This document shows, in pieces, positions 55,143-64,000 of a stretch of DNA of 64,000 nucleotides. The position numbers were made by a program, and so were the translations under genes. How positions within the stretch are numbered: the first letter of the stretch is position 1; every line of letters begins with the position of its first letter. Location: contig NZ_CP054475.1 of the NCBI RefSeq assembly GCF_025345565.1, positions 1,011,501 through 1,075,500 on the forward strand, read 5' to 3'. Source of the DNA: Thalassolituus hydrocarboniclasticus (GTDB lineage: Bacteria > Pseudomonadota > Gammaproteobacteria > Pseudomonadales > Oceanobacteraceae). The notes beneath the pieces were generated by a model. That model was not told where the DNA came from, searched no databases, and saw only the letters and a program-made list of their open reading frames with translations.

Positions 55143-56299
55143 ATGTTGAACGCTTCCTCTGGCAAAGCCGGCAGAGCATGTTTTATCCCTGGCTGGCGCT
55201 GATGTGTCTGGGCTGGTTAATGGTGGCATCGGCATCTACCGGAATTGCGGAGTTTTATACCGGTAATGCCGCATATTTTGCGGTTCGCCATGCTGTGTAT
55301 TTGCTGCTGGGCGTTGCCGTGGTGTATGCCATCAGCCAGATTCCGCTGAGCTGGTGGAGCAAGGTCGATGTGATGTTTCTGCTGCTGGCGGTAGCGGGTC
55401 TGATTCTGGTGTTTGTACCGGGAATCGGCCACGAAGTGAACGGCAGTCAGCGCTGGCTTAATCTGGGCATTATTAAAATTCAGGCTTCAGAACTGGCTAA
55501 ACTGGCGGCGGTTTTTTACGTTTCCGGTTATCTGGTCCGTCGTCAGGATGAGGTTCAGCAGCAGTGGTCTGGTTTCCTTAAACCGCTGGGGATTCTGGCC
55601 GGAATGGTTTTCCTGCTGTTACTGGAACCGGACTTCGGTGCCGTTGTTGTATTGATGGGCGCTGTGCTTATTCAGTTGTTTTTAGGTGGTGTAAAAGCCG
55701 GGCAGTTTTTCCTGCTGTTAATCGCCACCTTAATTATCAGTGTCGTGGTGCTGACTTCCGAAAGCTACCGGGTTGAGCGTCTGATGGCTTATCTCGATCC
55801 GTGGGCGCCCGAGCATGTGTACGGCACCGGTTACCAGCTGACTCAGTCGCTGATTGCTTTTGGTCGCGGAGACTGGTTTGGCGTAGGTCTGGGTGAAAGT
55901 GTGCAGAAATTATTTTATCTGCCGGAAGCTCATACGGATTTTGTTTTTGCTATCTGGGCGGAAGAAACCGGTTTGATTGGTGGTGTTGCCGCCCTGACGT
56001 TGTTAGCGGTTGTTATTGCCCAGATCTGGCGGGTGTCATGGAAAGCCCAGCAGCAGGGACAGTTATATGGTGCTTATGTGGCCATTGGTATTGCTTCGTT
56101 ACTGGGATTGCAGGTTGTGATTAATCTGGGTGTGAATATTGGTCTGTTACCCACTAAAGGGCTGACATTGCCTTTCTTCAGTTATGGCGGCAGCAGCCTG
56201 CTGGTGTGCTGCATCATGGTCGGTATTGTGATGCGTATTGCTCATGAAAATGATCAGGATAATCAGAATGAAAGTGCTGCTGCGGGAGGTGCTGCATGA
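55139..56299 (+). CDS. ftsW: Septal peptidoglycan polymerase FtsW
   Basis: The 386-residue SEDS polymerase has ten membrane helices. It shows the typical GSQRWLNLG, IQASELAKLA, LEPDFGAVVV, YQLTQSLIAFGRGDWFGVGL and TKGLTLPFFSYGGSSLL motifs. It works with FtsI. Its stop overlaps murG (ATGA). Confidence 0.97.
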   Translation: MNVERFLWQSRQSMFYPWLALMCLGWLMVASASTGIAEFYTGNAAYFAVRHAVYLLLGVAVVYAISQIPLSWWSKVDVMFLLLAVAGLILVFVPGIGHEVNGSQRWLNLGIIKIQASELAKLAAVFYVSGYLVRRQDEVQQQWSGFLKPLGILAGMVFLLLLEPDFGAVVVLMGAVLIQLFLGGVKAGQFFLLLIATLIISVVVLTSESYRVERLMAYLDPWAPEHVYGTGYQLTQSLIAFGRGDWFGVGLGESVQKLFYLPEAHTDFVFAIWAEETGLIGGVAALTLLAVVIAQIWRVSWKAQQQGQLYGAYVAIGIASLLGLQVVINLGVNIGLLPTKGLTLPFFSYGGSSLLVCCIMVGIVMRIAHENDQDNQNESAAAGGAA

Positions 56300-57378
56300 G
56301 TCAGGCATCTTCGCGTAATGTTTTATTAATGGCAGGCGGTACTGGCGGACATGTTTTTCCTGCGCTGGCAGTCGCTGAAAAACTGAAACAGGAAGGCTTT
56401 ACCATTCATTGGCTGGGAACAGCATCCGGTATCGAAAAAGATCTGGTGCCCGCCAATGGCTACCCGCTGCACTGCATCAATATCAGTGGCCTGCGTGGCA
56501 AAGGCAAACTGGGTTTATTAACTGCGCCGTTACGTATTGCTAAGGCAATTTTTCAGGCACGGAAAATTATCAAACAGGTGAAGCCGGTTGCAGCCCTTGG
56601 CTTTGGTGGTTATGCCACGGGCCCGGGTGGTGTTGCTGCCCGTCTGAGTGCGGTGCCTCTGCTGATTCATGAGCAGAATGCTTTCGCTGGCATGACCAAC
56701 CGTTTATTAAGCCGTATCAGTCAGCATGTTATGCAGGCATTTCCGGGAGCTCTTGCAGGTGCGCAGGTTACCGGGAATCCGGTGCGCGAAAGCGTACTGA
56801 ATTTGCCGCAGCCTGCGGAGCGTATGACAACCGATGGTCCGCTTAAAGTGCTGGTCGTTGGTGGCAGTCTTGGTGCTGCTGCGCTGAATCGTACGGTTCT
56901 TGCGGCGATGCAATTACTGCCTGAAAATCAGCGCCCGCAGTTACGTCACCAGGTGGGTAAAAGTAATCTGGCAGAAATGCAGAGCGCTTATGAACAAGCC
57001 GGAGTACAGGCTGAGGTTATTGCCTTTATTGATGATATGGCTGCCGCTTATGGCAATGCCGATTTACTGATTTGCCGTGCCGGTGCACTGACCGTATCTG
57101 AAGTGGCTGCCGCGGGATGTGCAGCGATTTTTGTACCTTTCCCTTTTGCGGTGGATGATCATCAGACTGCAAACGCAGAGTACCTGACGAAAGCCGGTGC
57201 GGGCCTGATCTGTCAGCAGAATGAATTAACTGCGGAATGGCTTGCTGCCCGGTGGCAGCATTTCTCCGCGAACAGAACATTATTACTGGAAATGGCCAAC
57301 AAGGCTCGCAGCCAGGCCATTGCCAATGCAACCGCACAGGTTGCAGAACAGATTAAGAGGTTTGCCCGTGACAGATAA
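56296..57378 (+). CDS. murG: Lipid II synthase MurG
   Basis: The 360-residue glycosyltransferase adds GlcNAc to lipid I. It has the glycine loop [47 protein letters not shown], and [15 protein letters not shown] for UDP-GlcNAc. It overlaps murC by 11 bases. Confidence 0.97.
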   Translation: MSQASSRNVLLMAGGTGGHVFPALAVAEKLKQEGFTIHWLGTASGIEKDLVPANGYPLHCINISGLRGKGKLGLLTAPLRIAKAIFQARKIIKQVKPVAALGFGGYATGPGGVAARLSAVPLLIHEQNAFAGMTNRLLSRISQHVMQAFPGALAGAQVTGNPVRESVLNLPQPAERMTTDGPLKVLVVGGSLGAAALNRTVLAAMQLLPENQRPQLRHQVGKSNLAEMQSAYEQAGVQAEVIAFIDDMAAAYGNADLLICRAGALTVSEVAAAGCAAIFVPFPFAVDDHQTANAEYLTKAGAGLICQQNELTAEWLAARWQHFSANRTLLLEMANKARSQAIANATAQVAEQIKRFARDR

Positions 57379-58822
57379 AACCAATACACCGCTGAATCAT
57401 TTAATACCGGAAATGCGCCGCATCCGCTGCATGCATTTTGTTGGTATTGGCGGTGCCGGCATGTGTGGTATCGCCGAAGTGTTGCTGAATCAGGGCTATC
57501 AGATTTCCGGTTCAGATTTACGTCAATCGGCGGTGACCGAACGACTGCAGGCACTGGGTGCTACCATTTATATTGGTCACCAGGAGAGCAATGTGGCGCA
57601 TGCCGATGTGCTGGTTGTTTCAACCGCCATTGATCATGAAAATCCGGAAATCCGTGCTGCTGTTGAGGCACGTATTCCCGTTGTCCGTCGTGCTGAAATG
57701 CTGGCCGAGCTGATGCGTTTCCGTCACGGAATTGCGGTAGCCGGAACCCATGGTAAAACCACAACCACCAGTATGGTGACATCAGTACTGGCTGAAGCCG
57801 GTCTGGACCCGACGTTTGTTATCGGTGGCAAATTAAACAGCGCCGGTACCAATGCCCGTTTGGGAGCCAGCCGTTATTTAGTCGCCGAGGCCGATGAAAG
57901 TGATGCCTCTTTCCTGCACCTGCAGCCGATGGTTTCTATTGTTACCAATATTGATGCTGACCATATGGCGACTTATGGCGGCGATTTTGAGCAGCTGAAA
58001 AATACCTTTGTCGAGTTTCTGCATAATCTGCCTTTCTATGGTCTGGCGGTGGTGTGTATTGATGACGATGTGGTGCGTGAGTTATTACCACGAATCAGCC
58101 GCCAGATTGTGACTTATGGTTTTTCTGAGGATGCCGATTACCGGGCAACCGATTTGCGTCAGGATGGATTATTCACGCACTTTACTGTGCAGCGTCCGGC
58201 GGGCCGCGCCCCTCTGAATATCAGCCTGCGTATGCCAGGTACGCACAATGTACTGAATGCCATGGCGGCTATTGCGGTCGCAGACGATGAAGGTGTTGAT
58301 GATGCAGCGATTGTGGCTGCGCTGGAAAAATTTGCCGGTGTCGGTCGGCGTTTCACCGTGTGTGGCGAATTCCCGCTGGGTGATGGTGAGGTGATGCTGG
58401 TTGATGATTATGGTCATCACCCACGTGAACTCGAAGTTACCATTGATGCTATCCGCAAAGGTTTTCCAGAGCGTCGTCTGGTGATGGTATTTCAGCCACA
58501 CCGTTACAGCCGTACCCGCGATCTGTACGAAGATTTTACCCGTGTTTTATCCGGGGCCGATGTGCTGCTGTTAATGGATGTCTATCCGGCAGGAGAAAAA
58601 CCCATTGCCGGTGCTGATGGTCGTGCCTTGTGTGGCAGTATTCGTCAGCGCGGTATGGTGGACCCAATTTTTATTGGCCGTGATGAATCTCTGGAAGCAC
58701 CATTGAAAGGCGTATTAAAGCCAGGTGACCTGTTACTGACTCAGGGAGCGGGTGATATCGGAAATCTGGCAGTGACATTAACCCAGCAGTTACCGGCATG
58801 GCTGGCAGAGGTAAAAGTATGA
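57368..58822 (+). CDS. murC: UDP-MurNAc:L-Ala ligase MurC
   Basis: The 484-residue ligase adds L-alanine. It has [18 protein letters not shown], the ATP loop [32 protein letters not shown] and [15 protein letters not shown] choose the GTG at 57368 (with AGAGG ahead), giving normal length; the frame is open far upstream within murG. Confidence 0.95.
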   Translation: MTDKTNTPLNHLIPEMRRIRCMHFVGIGGAGMCGIAEVLLNQGYQISGSDLRQSAVTERLQALGATIYIGHQESNVAHADVLVVSTAIDHENPEIRAAVEARIPVVRRAEMLAELMRFRHGIAVAGTHGKTTTTSMVTSVLAEAGLDPTFVIGGKLNSAGTNARLGASRYLVAEADESDASFLHLQPMVSIVTNIDADHMATYGGDFEQLKNTFVEFLHNLPFYGLAVVCIDDDVVRELLPRISRQIVTYGFSEDADYRATDLRQDGLFTHFTVQRPAGRAPLNISLRMPGTHNVLNAMAAIAVADDEGVDDAAIVAALEKFAGVGRRFTVCGEFPLGDGEVMLVDDYGHHPRELEVTIDAIRKGFPERRLVMVFQPHRYSRTRDLYEDFTRVLSGADVLLLMDVYPAGEKPIAGADGRALCGSIRQRGMVDPIFIGRDESLEAPLKGVLKPGDLLLTQGAGDIGNLAVTLTQQLPAWLAEVKV

Positions 58823-59745
58823 ACGTTGCCGCATTAGGAAAAATCGCGGTTTTAATGGGCGGAACATCCGCGGAGCGTGCGGTATCACTGAAAAGTGGTC
58901 AGGCTGTATATTCTGCACTGCAGCAAAGCGGTGCCGATGTGATTGCTATTGATGTTCAGGCGCATGCCATTGAGCAATTAACCAACGTCGATTTTGATGT
59001 CGCCTTTATTGCATTGCATGGTCGTGGCGGTGAAGACGGTACTATTCAGGGCGTGCTGGAGTGGCTGGATAAGCCCTATACCGGCAGTGGTGTAATGGCA
59101 TCTGCTCTGGCAATGGATAAATGGCGCACCAAATTAATCTGGCAGGCTGCAGGTTTGCCGACACCCAAAGCATTTTTGCTGAACGAGGACAGTGACTGGA
59201 GCCAGCTGATTGCCGAACTGAATGCTGATGCCATCGTAAAGCCGGCACGTGAAGGTTCCAGTATCGGTATGCGTAAAGTCCACACTGCGGAAGAGTTGCA
59301 GGACAGTTTTAATTTCGCCCGTGAATATGACGGACTGGTTTTGGCTGAGTCCTGGGTGAAAGGCGCAGAGTTTACGGTTGCTATTGTGGATGGTAAGGCG
59401 TTACCGGCTATTCAGTTAAAAACCAGCCATGCGTTTTATGACTACGACGCCAAGTATCAGGCAAACGACACTCAGTATTTATTGCCCTGTGGTCTGTCTG
59501 CAGAAAAAGAACAGGAATTACAGCAGCTGGCTCTGAAGGCATTTGACGTTATCGGTGGCCAGGGTTGGGGACGTATTGATGTGATGCAGGATCAGAACGG
59601 TCGGTTCTGGTTACTGGAGGCAAATACCAGTCCGGGTATGACTGATCACAGTCTGGTGCCGATGGCGGCCGCTGCGGTCGGGATGAGTTTTCCTGAACTG
59701 GTTGTGCATTTATTAACGGAAGCCAGAGGCAGGGTTCGTGGCTAA
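58819..59745 (+). CDS. ddl: D-alanine:D-alanine ligase
   Basis: The 308-residue ATP-grasp ligase makes D-Ala-D-Ala. It has [47 protein letters not shown], and the end motif [20 protein letters not shown]. This is the DdlB type found in dcw clusters. The ATG at 58819 overlaps the murC stop (ATGA). Confidence 0.97.
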   Translation: MNVAALGKIAVLMGGTSAERAVSLKSGQAVYSALQQSGADVIAIDVQAHAIEQLTNVDFDVAFIALHGRGGEDGTIQGVLEWLDKPYTGSGVMASALAMDKWRTKLIWQAAGLPTPKAFLLNEDSDWSQLIAELNADAIVKPAREGSSIGMRKVHTAEELQDSFNFAREYDGLVLAESWVKGAEFTVAIVDGKALPAIQLKTSHAFYDYDAKYQANDTQYLLPCGLSAEKEQELQQLALKAFDVIGGQGWGRIDVMQDQNGRFWLLEANTSPGMTDHSLVPMAAAAVGMSFPELVVHLLTEARGRVRG

Positions 59746-60496
59746 AAAAGCAGCTCCACGCGGCGCGACCCCACGGGAGGTCAGACAGCCAAGACAATGG
59801 CGGATAACGATGCCGGCAATCGCCTGGCAGTGGTTATTGCTGCCTGTATTTCTTGCTGCTGTTGTTGCCGGTGTGCGCTGGAGTTACCACAGCTGGCCAA
59901 TTACCAGCATTGATGTACAGGGACGTCTGTCGGTCTGGCAAGCAGAAGATATTGCCGGGAAAATCGTTTGGGCAAAAGATGAAAGCTTCTTCTCACTAGA
60001 TCTGCAGCGTGTTTACCAGCAGATTTCCGCGCTGCCGCTGATTATGCAGGTGACAGTACGCAAGCGCTGGCCGAATACGCTGGAAGTGAGTTTGTATGAA
60101 GATGTGCCTATGGCCATCTGGAACGGTGATCAGTTGCTGAGTGCTAATGGGCGGTTAAGCGAAATTCCTGCTCATCTTGATGGCGCTCATCTGGCTCAGA
60201 TTGATGGCGACCGCAATTATGCTGAAGCAGCAGTACGTCATTTTCGCCGTATACAGCAATCGCTGGGTCATCTGAATATTGGCATTAATCGCTTAACGGT
60301 TTCGGCGGTTGGTGCTGTCGATGTGGAGCTGAGCAATGGCTGGCAGGTTCGCTTTGGACGGCAGTATTTTGAAGAGCGCGTTCAGCGTCTGGAATTATTG
60401 ATTGCGCAATTGCCAGAGTCGGCGGTTGCGAGTGTTGATTTACGTTATGGAAAAGGTGCGGCCATTGGCTGGCGCGCAGTGCAGGAGATGGGATGA
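59738..60496 (+). CDS. ftsQ: Cell division protein FtsQ
   Basis: The 252-residue protein has a basic cytoplasmic tail, a membrane helix (about 27-47), a POTRA domain (PITSIDVQGRLSVWQAEDI) and the FtsQ beta domain. It joins FtsL and FtsB. It starts with GTG (59738), overlapping ddl by 8 bases, with GCAGGG ahead. Confidence 0.93.
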   Translation: MAKKAAPRGATPREVRQPRQWRITMPAIAWQWLLLPVFLAAVVAGVRWSYHSWPITSIDVQGRLSVWQAEDIAGKIVWAKDESFFSLDLQRVYQQISALPLIMQVTVRKRWPNTLEVSLYEDVPMAIWNGDQLLSANGRLSEIPAHLDGAHLAQIDGDRNYAEAAVRHFRRIQQSLGHLNIGINRLTVSAVGAVDVELSNGWQVRFGRQYFEERVQRLELLIAQLPESAVASVDLRYGKGAAIGWRAVQEMG

Positions 60497-61731
60497 TGAG
60501 TCAGGTACAACAAAAAAACATGCTGGTTGGCCTGGATATTGGCACCTCTAAAATTGTCGCTATTGTTGGCGAGCTGGGGGCTGACGGAAATATCGAAGTG
60601 GTTGGTCTGGGTTCCCATCCGAGCCGTGGTCTGAAAAAAGGCGTGGTGGTTAATATCGAATCCACGGTGCAGTCGATCCGGCGCGCGGTGGAAGAAGCTG
60701 AATTAATGGCAGGCTGTACCATCCATTCTGTTTATGCCGGTATTGCTGGCAGTCATATTCACTCGATGAACTCGCACGGCATTGTGGCAGTGCGCGACCG
60801 TGAAGTGACGCCAATGGATGTCGACCGCGTGATCGATGCGGCTCAGGCTGTGGCCATTCCTCAGGATCAGCGCATCCTGCATGTTTTGCCGCAGGAATTT
60901 GTGGTCGATAATCAGGAAGGCATTAAAGAACCTGTCGGTATGTCTGGCGTCCGCCTTGAAGCTAAGGTTCACCTGGTAACCGGTGCTGTTAATGCAGCAC
61001 AGAATATAGAGCGTTGTGTGCAGCGCTGTGGTTTGCAAACCGATGCGATCATTCTTGAGCAGCTGGCTTCCAGTTATGCCGTTTTAACAGATGATGAACG
61101 CGAGTTGGGCGTCTGCCTGGTGGATATCGGTGGTGGTACAACGGATATCGCTATTTTTACCGAAGGTGCAATCCGCCATACGGCTGTGATACCGATTGCC
61201 GGTGACCAGGTTACCAACGATATTGCCATGGCGTTGCGCACGCCGACCCAGCATGCCGAAAAAATCAAAATAAAATATGCCTGTGCGCTGACACAATTAG
61301 CCAAAGCGGATGAAACGATCAAGGTGCCGAGTGTTGGTGAACGCCCGCCACGTGACTTATCCCGTCAGGCATTGGCAGAGGTTGTTGAGCCACGCTATGA
61401 CGAATTGTTTACCCTGATTCAGGCAGAATTGCGCCGCAGTGGTTTCGAAGATATGGTCGCTGCGGGCATTGTACTGACAGGCGGCACGTCAAAGATGGAA
61501 GGTGTTGTGGATCTGGCGGAAGAGATTTTCCATATGCCTGTTCGTCTGGCCAAACCTTACGGTGTATCAGGGCTGACCGACGTTATTAATAACCCGATTT
61601 ATTCGACCTCTGTTGGGCTGCTTTTGTATGCCGCAAAACAACAGAGGAATAAAACAAATAATAACCGGGATGAAGATCGTCCCGATGGCATTTATTCCAA
61701 AATAAAAGATTGGATTAAAGTCAACTTTTAA
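60493..61731 (+). CDS. ftsA: Cell division actin-like protein FtsA
   Basis: The 412-residue protein anchors FtsZ to the membrane. It has the phosphate loop VGLDIGTSKIVAIVGE, the SHIHSMNSHG region (1C domain), DIGGGTTDIAIF, and a C-terminal amphipathic helix (YSKIKDWIKVNF). ATG codons at 60493 and 60496 are both possible. It overlaps ftsQ. Confidence 0.97.
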   Translation: MMSQVQQKNMLVGLDIGTSKIVAIVGELGADGNIEVVGLGSHPSRGLKKGVVVNIESTVQSIRRAVEEAELMAGCTIHSVYAGIAGSHIHSMNSHGIVAVRDREVTPMDVDRVIDAAQAVAIPQDQRILHVLPQEFVVDNQEGIKEPVGMSGVRLEAKVHLVTGAVNAAQNIERCVQRCGLQTDAIILEQLASSYAVLTDDERELGVCLVDIGGGTTDIAIFTEGAIRHTAVIPIAGDQVTNDIAMALRTPTQHAEKIKIKYACALTQLAKADETIKVPSVGERPPRDLSRQALAEVVEPRYDELFTLIQAELRRSGFEDMVAAGIVLTGGTSKMEGVVDLAEEIFHMPVRLAKPYGVSGLTDVINNPIYSTSVGLLLYAAKQQRNKTNNNRDEDRPDGIYSKIKDWIKVNF

Positions 61732-61768
61732 GATTAAATATTATTCAGCGCGCTAAGGAGATAACGCT

Positions 61769-62956
61769 ATGTCTCAGCAAAGAGAAGGGGATATGTTCGA
61801 ACTGGCAGATGATTTACAACAATCGGCGGTTATTAAAGTCGTTGGTGTTGGTGGTGGCGGTGGCAATGCGGTTCAGCATATGGTCGCAGGCAACATTGAA
61901 GGTGTGGACTTTATTTGTGCCAACACCGACTCACAGGCACTGCGTAATGTGAGTTCCCGCTCCATTATTCAACTGGGTAACGGTCTGACCAAAGGATTGG
62001 GTGCAGGCGCGAATCCGGAAGTAGGCCGTCAGGCTGCTCTGGAGGATCGTGAACGTATCGCTGAAGCACTGAAAGGTGCCGATATGGTATTTATCACTGC
62101 CGGTATGGGCGGTGGTACGGGTACCGGTGGTGCTCCGGTTGTTGCTGAGGTGGCGAAAGAATTAGGTATTCTCACTGTCGCAGTGGTTACCAAGCCATTC
62201 CCGTTTGAAGGGAAGAAGCGCATGTTGATTGCTGACCAGGGGCTGAAGCAACTGGCTGAGCATGTGGACTCCCTGATTACCATTCCGAACGAAAAGTTAC
62301 TTTCTGTTCTGGGAAAAAACACTTCTCTGCTTGATGCTTTTAAAGAAGCTAATAATGTATTGCAGGGAGCTGTTCAGGGGATCGCTGATCTGATTACCCG
62401 TCCGGGTATGATCAACGTCGACTTTGCAGACGTCCGCACTGTGATGTCCGAAATGGGTCAGGCGATGATGGGAACGGGTGTTGCCAGTGGTGAAAACCGT
62501 GCTCGTGAAGCAGCAGAACGCGCAATTGGCAGTCCGCTGCTGGAAGATGTCGATCTGCAGGGCGCGCGTGGCATTCTGGTTAATGTAACCGCTGGTTTTG
62601 ATCTGTCTCTGGGTGAGTTCAGTGAAGTCGGCAGCGTAATCGAAGAGTTTGCCTCTGAGCATGCAACTGTTGTTGTTGGCACCGTGATCGATCCGGATCT
62701 GTCGGATGAGCTGCGTGTTACAGTTGTTGCCACTGGTTTGGGTCGCCGCGATGCGGTTGAGGAACCAAAGCCAACTAAAGTGGTCGATAACACCGTCAAT
62801 GCCCGTAAGGCTGATGGTACGACAGATTACAGCCAGCTGGATCAGCCAACCGTGAAGCGTCAGGCAGGTAACGCCGCTAAGCAGTTGGATGTCGCAGCCC
62901 GTCCTGATATGGATTATCTCGACATTCCGGCGTTTTTGCGTCGTCAGGCTGATTAA
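61769..62956 (+). CDS. ftsZ: Cell division tubulin-like protein FtsZ
   Basis: The 395-residue GTPase forms the division ring. It has [13 protein letters not shown], the GTP loop [15 protein letters not shown], the T7 loop [13 protein letters not shown], a flexible linker (about 325-375) and the conserved tail [14 protein letters not shown] that binds FtsA and ZipA. AAGGAG precedes the ATG. Confidence 0.99.
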   Translation: MSQQREGDMFELADDLQQSAVIKVVGVGGGGGNAVQHMVAGNIEGVDFICANTDSQALRNVSSRSIIQLGNGLTKGLGAGANPEVGRQAALEDRERIAEALKGADMVFITAGMGGGTGTGGAPVVAEVAKELGILTVAVVTKPFPFEGKKRMLIADQGLKQLAEHVDSLITIPNEKLLSVLGKNTSLLDAFKEANNVLQGAVQGIADLITRPGMINVDFADVRTVMSEMGQAMMGTGVASGENRAREAAERAIGSPLLEDVDLQGARGILVNVTAGFDLSLGEFSEVGSVIEEFASEHATVVVGTVIDPDLSDELRVTVVATGLGRRDAVEEPKPTKVVDNTVNARKADGTTDYSQLDQPTVKRQAGNAAKQLDVAARPDMDYLDIPAFLRRQAD

Positions 62957-62980
62957 AGAATGCGCACTAGCGCATTCTTT
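62955..62980 (+). terminator. Terminator after ftsZ
   Basis: AAAGAATGCGC pairs with GCGCATTCTTT around a 4-base loop, overlapping the ftsZ stop. The T-run is short, so some read-through into lpxC is likely. Confidence 0.65.
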
Positions 62981-62986
62981 ATTTGT

Positions 62987-62995
62987 TGTTATAAT
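62987..62995 (+). promoter_or_regulatory. Extended -10 promoter of lpxC
   Basis: TGTTATAAT has the perfect TATAAT (62990-62995) with the TGn extension, which makes up for the lack of a good -35. It lies 53 bases before the lpxC ATG. Confidence 0.7.
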
Positions 62996-63048
62996 GCCGG
63001 GCTAGTCTTTTTGTATGAAATTTGCTCAGTAATGGCAGGATTGTTCAG

Positions 63049-63957
63049 ATGATTCCACAACGAACGTTAAAAAACGCTATCCGGGCGACTGGGGTTGGCC
63101 TTCATTCAGGTGAGAAGGTGTATCTCACGCTGAAACCGGCACCTGTTGATACCGGGATTGTGTTCCGACGTATCGATCTTGATCCGGTTGTGGATATCCC
63201 GGCACACGCCCTGAATGTTGGCGAAACTACGCTGTCCACCACGCTGGTTAAAGATCATGCCCGCGTTGATACGGTTGAACACCTGTTATCTGCGATGGCT
63301 GGCTTGGGTATCGACAATGCTATCGTCGAGCTCAGTGCTCAGGAAGTACCTATTATGGACGGCAGTTCAGGCCCGTTTGTATTTCTGGTGCAGTCCGCAG
63401 GTATTGCTGAGCAGAATGTTGCCAAGCGTTTTATCCGCATCAAACGTCGTGTTGAAGTGCGTGAAGGCGATAAAGTAGCTTCTTTTGTGCCTTACGATGG
63501 CTTTAAGGTCAGCTTTGAGATCGATTTCGATCATCCGGTGTTCAAGCAGAGTGTTCAGAAAGCAAGTCTGGACTTCTCTTCAACGTCTTATGTAAAAGAA
63601 GTCAGCCGTGCCCGAACCTTTGGTTTCACCAAAGATCTGGAATACATGCGTTCCAAAAATCTGGCGCTGGGCGGCAGTGTTAAAAACGCCATTGTCGTTG
63701 ATGAGTACCGTGTGCTGAATGAAGACGGACTGCGTTACGATGATGAGTTTGTGAAGCACAAAATACTGGATGCTGTAGGTGATCTGTACCTGCTCGGGCA
63801 CAGTCTGATTGGTGAGTTTATCGGCTATAAGTCAGGTCACGGCCTGAACAACAAGTTGCTGCGTGAGCTTCTGCTGCAGGAAGACGCGTGGGAGTTTGTC
63901 GAATTTGCTGAGGAAAGCTCGCCAATTTCTTACATGCGCCCGGCCGCTGCTGGTTAA
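63049..63957 (+). CDS. lpxC: UDP-3-O-acyl-GlcNAc deacetylase LpxC
   Basis: The 302-residue zinc enzyme makes the first committed step of lipid A. It has [20 protein letters not shown], the zinc/His motif [28 protein letters not shown] and the C-terminal [20 protein letters not shown] with two more catalytic His. I choose the ATG at 63049 (AGGA ahead), giving the normal length. It follows the ftsZ terminator and has its own promoter. The window ends 43 bases later, with nothing readable. Confidence 0.97.
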   Translation: MIPQRTLKNAIRATGVGLHSGEKVYLTLKPAPVDTGIVFRRIDLDPVVDIPAHALNVGETTLSTTLVKDHARVDTVEHLLSAMAGLGIDNAIVELSAQEVPIMDGSSGPFVFLVQSAGIAEQNVAKRFIRIKRRVEVREGDKVASFVPYDGFKVSFEIDFDHPVFKQSVQKASLDFSSTSYVKEVSRARTFGFTKDLEYMRSKNLALGGSVKNAIVVDEYRVLNEDGLRYDDEFVKHKILDAVGDLYLLGHSLIGEFIGYKSGHGLNNKLLRELLLQEDAWEFVEFAEESSPISYMRPAAAG

Positions 63958-64000
63958 CTTATTGAAACAGTAATACGTTTGAGTATCCTCACACAAAGGC

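Overview
The window looks like chromosomal DNA of a marine-type gammaproteobacterium, probably Oceanospirillales-like (Thalassolituus/Oceanobacter relatives). This rests on gene content and motif style (a complete dcw cluster ending in lpxC, YeiP, DUF3301, DUF3820, RimK, a bioF-H-C-D block), not on any search. Genes are tightly packed with many ATGA start/stop overlaps. I see no tRNA, rRNA, insertion sequence, prophage or CRISPR array.

Layout. 0-2 kb: glycine cleavage genes gcvT-gcvH-gcvP on the minus strand (gcvP cut by the window edge). 2-8.2 kb: AraC and TetR regulators divergent from a two-gene RND efflux operon, with a promoter/operator between them. 8.3-16 kb: small conserved proteins, then a signalling group (PilZ protein, GAF-PAS-PAS-GGDEF-EAL protein, Cache-type sensor kinase) with ppnP. 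16-18.3 kb: cold-shock-type DEAD-box helicase. 18.4-20.4 kb: a TetR repressor divergent from a glutathione S-transferase and an FMN reductase, with two near-identical palindromic operators. 20.4-25.2 kb: the most accessory part, all minus strand: DUF3601, an unknown, DUF1761, an AT-rich orphan, DUF998, a Qnr/McbG-like pentapeptide-repeat protein, separated by long non-coding stretches. 25.2-34.7 kb: tatD, an MBL-like protein with paired operators, an acyltransferase, a VOC protein, ribH under an FMN riboswitch, an aspartoacylase-like gene with rimK, a parvulin, upp-uraA, and a TonB-like protein. 34.7-38 kb: a 2-Cys peroxiredoxin with an OxyR-like site, a 161-bp tandem repeat, a periplasmic binding protein and a cNMP/rhodanese protein. 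38-43.2 kb: biotin genes bioF-bioH-bioC-bioD divergent from bioA across a BirA-type operator and a 21-bp minisatellite; bioB is absent. 43.3-46 kb: membrane proteins, a one-domain voltage-gated channel with a calcium-type selectivity filter, and yeiP. 46.3-64 kb: the uninterrupted dcw cluster mraZ-rsmH-ftsL-ftsI-murE-murF-mraY-murD-ftsW-murG-murC-ddl-ftsQ-ftsA-ftsZ, then lpxC, preceded by a readable sigma-70 promoter and three MraZ boxes.

Most of the window is well-known biology. No clearly novel multi-gene system is visible. The items most worth checking are the calcium-type filter in the bacterial channel, the minisatellite in the biotin control region, the GTGACAA-type operator pair, the 161-bp tandem repeat, the long hairpin upstream of mraZ, and the pentapeptide protein in the accessory stretch.
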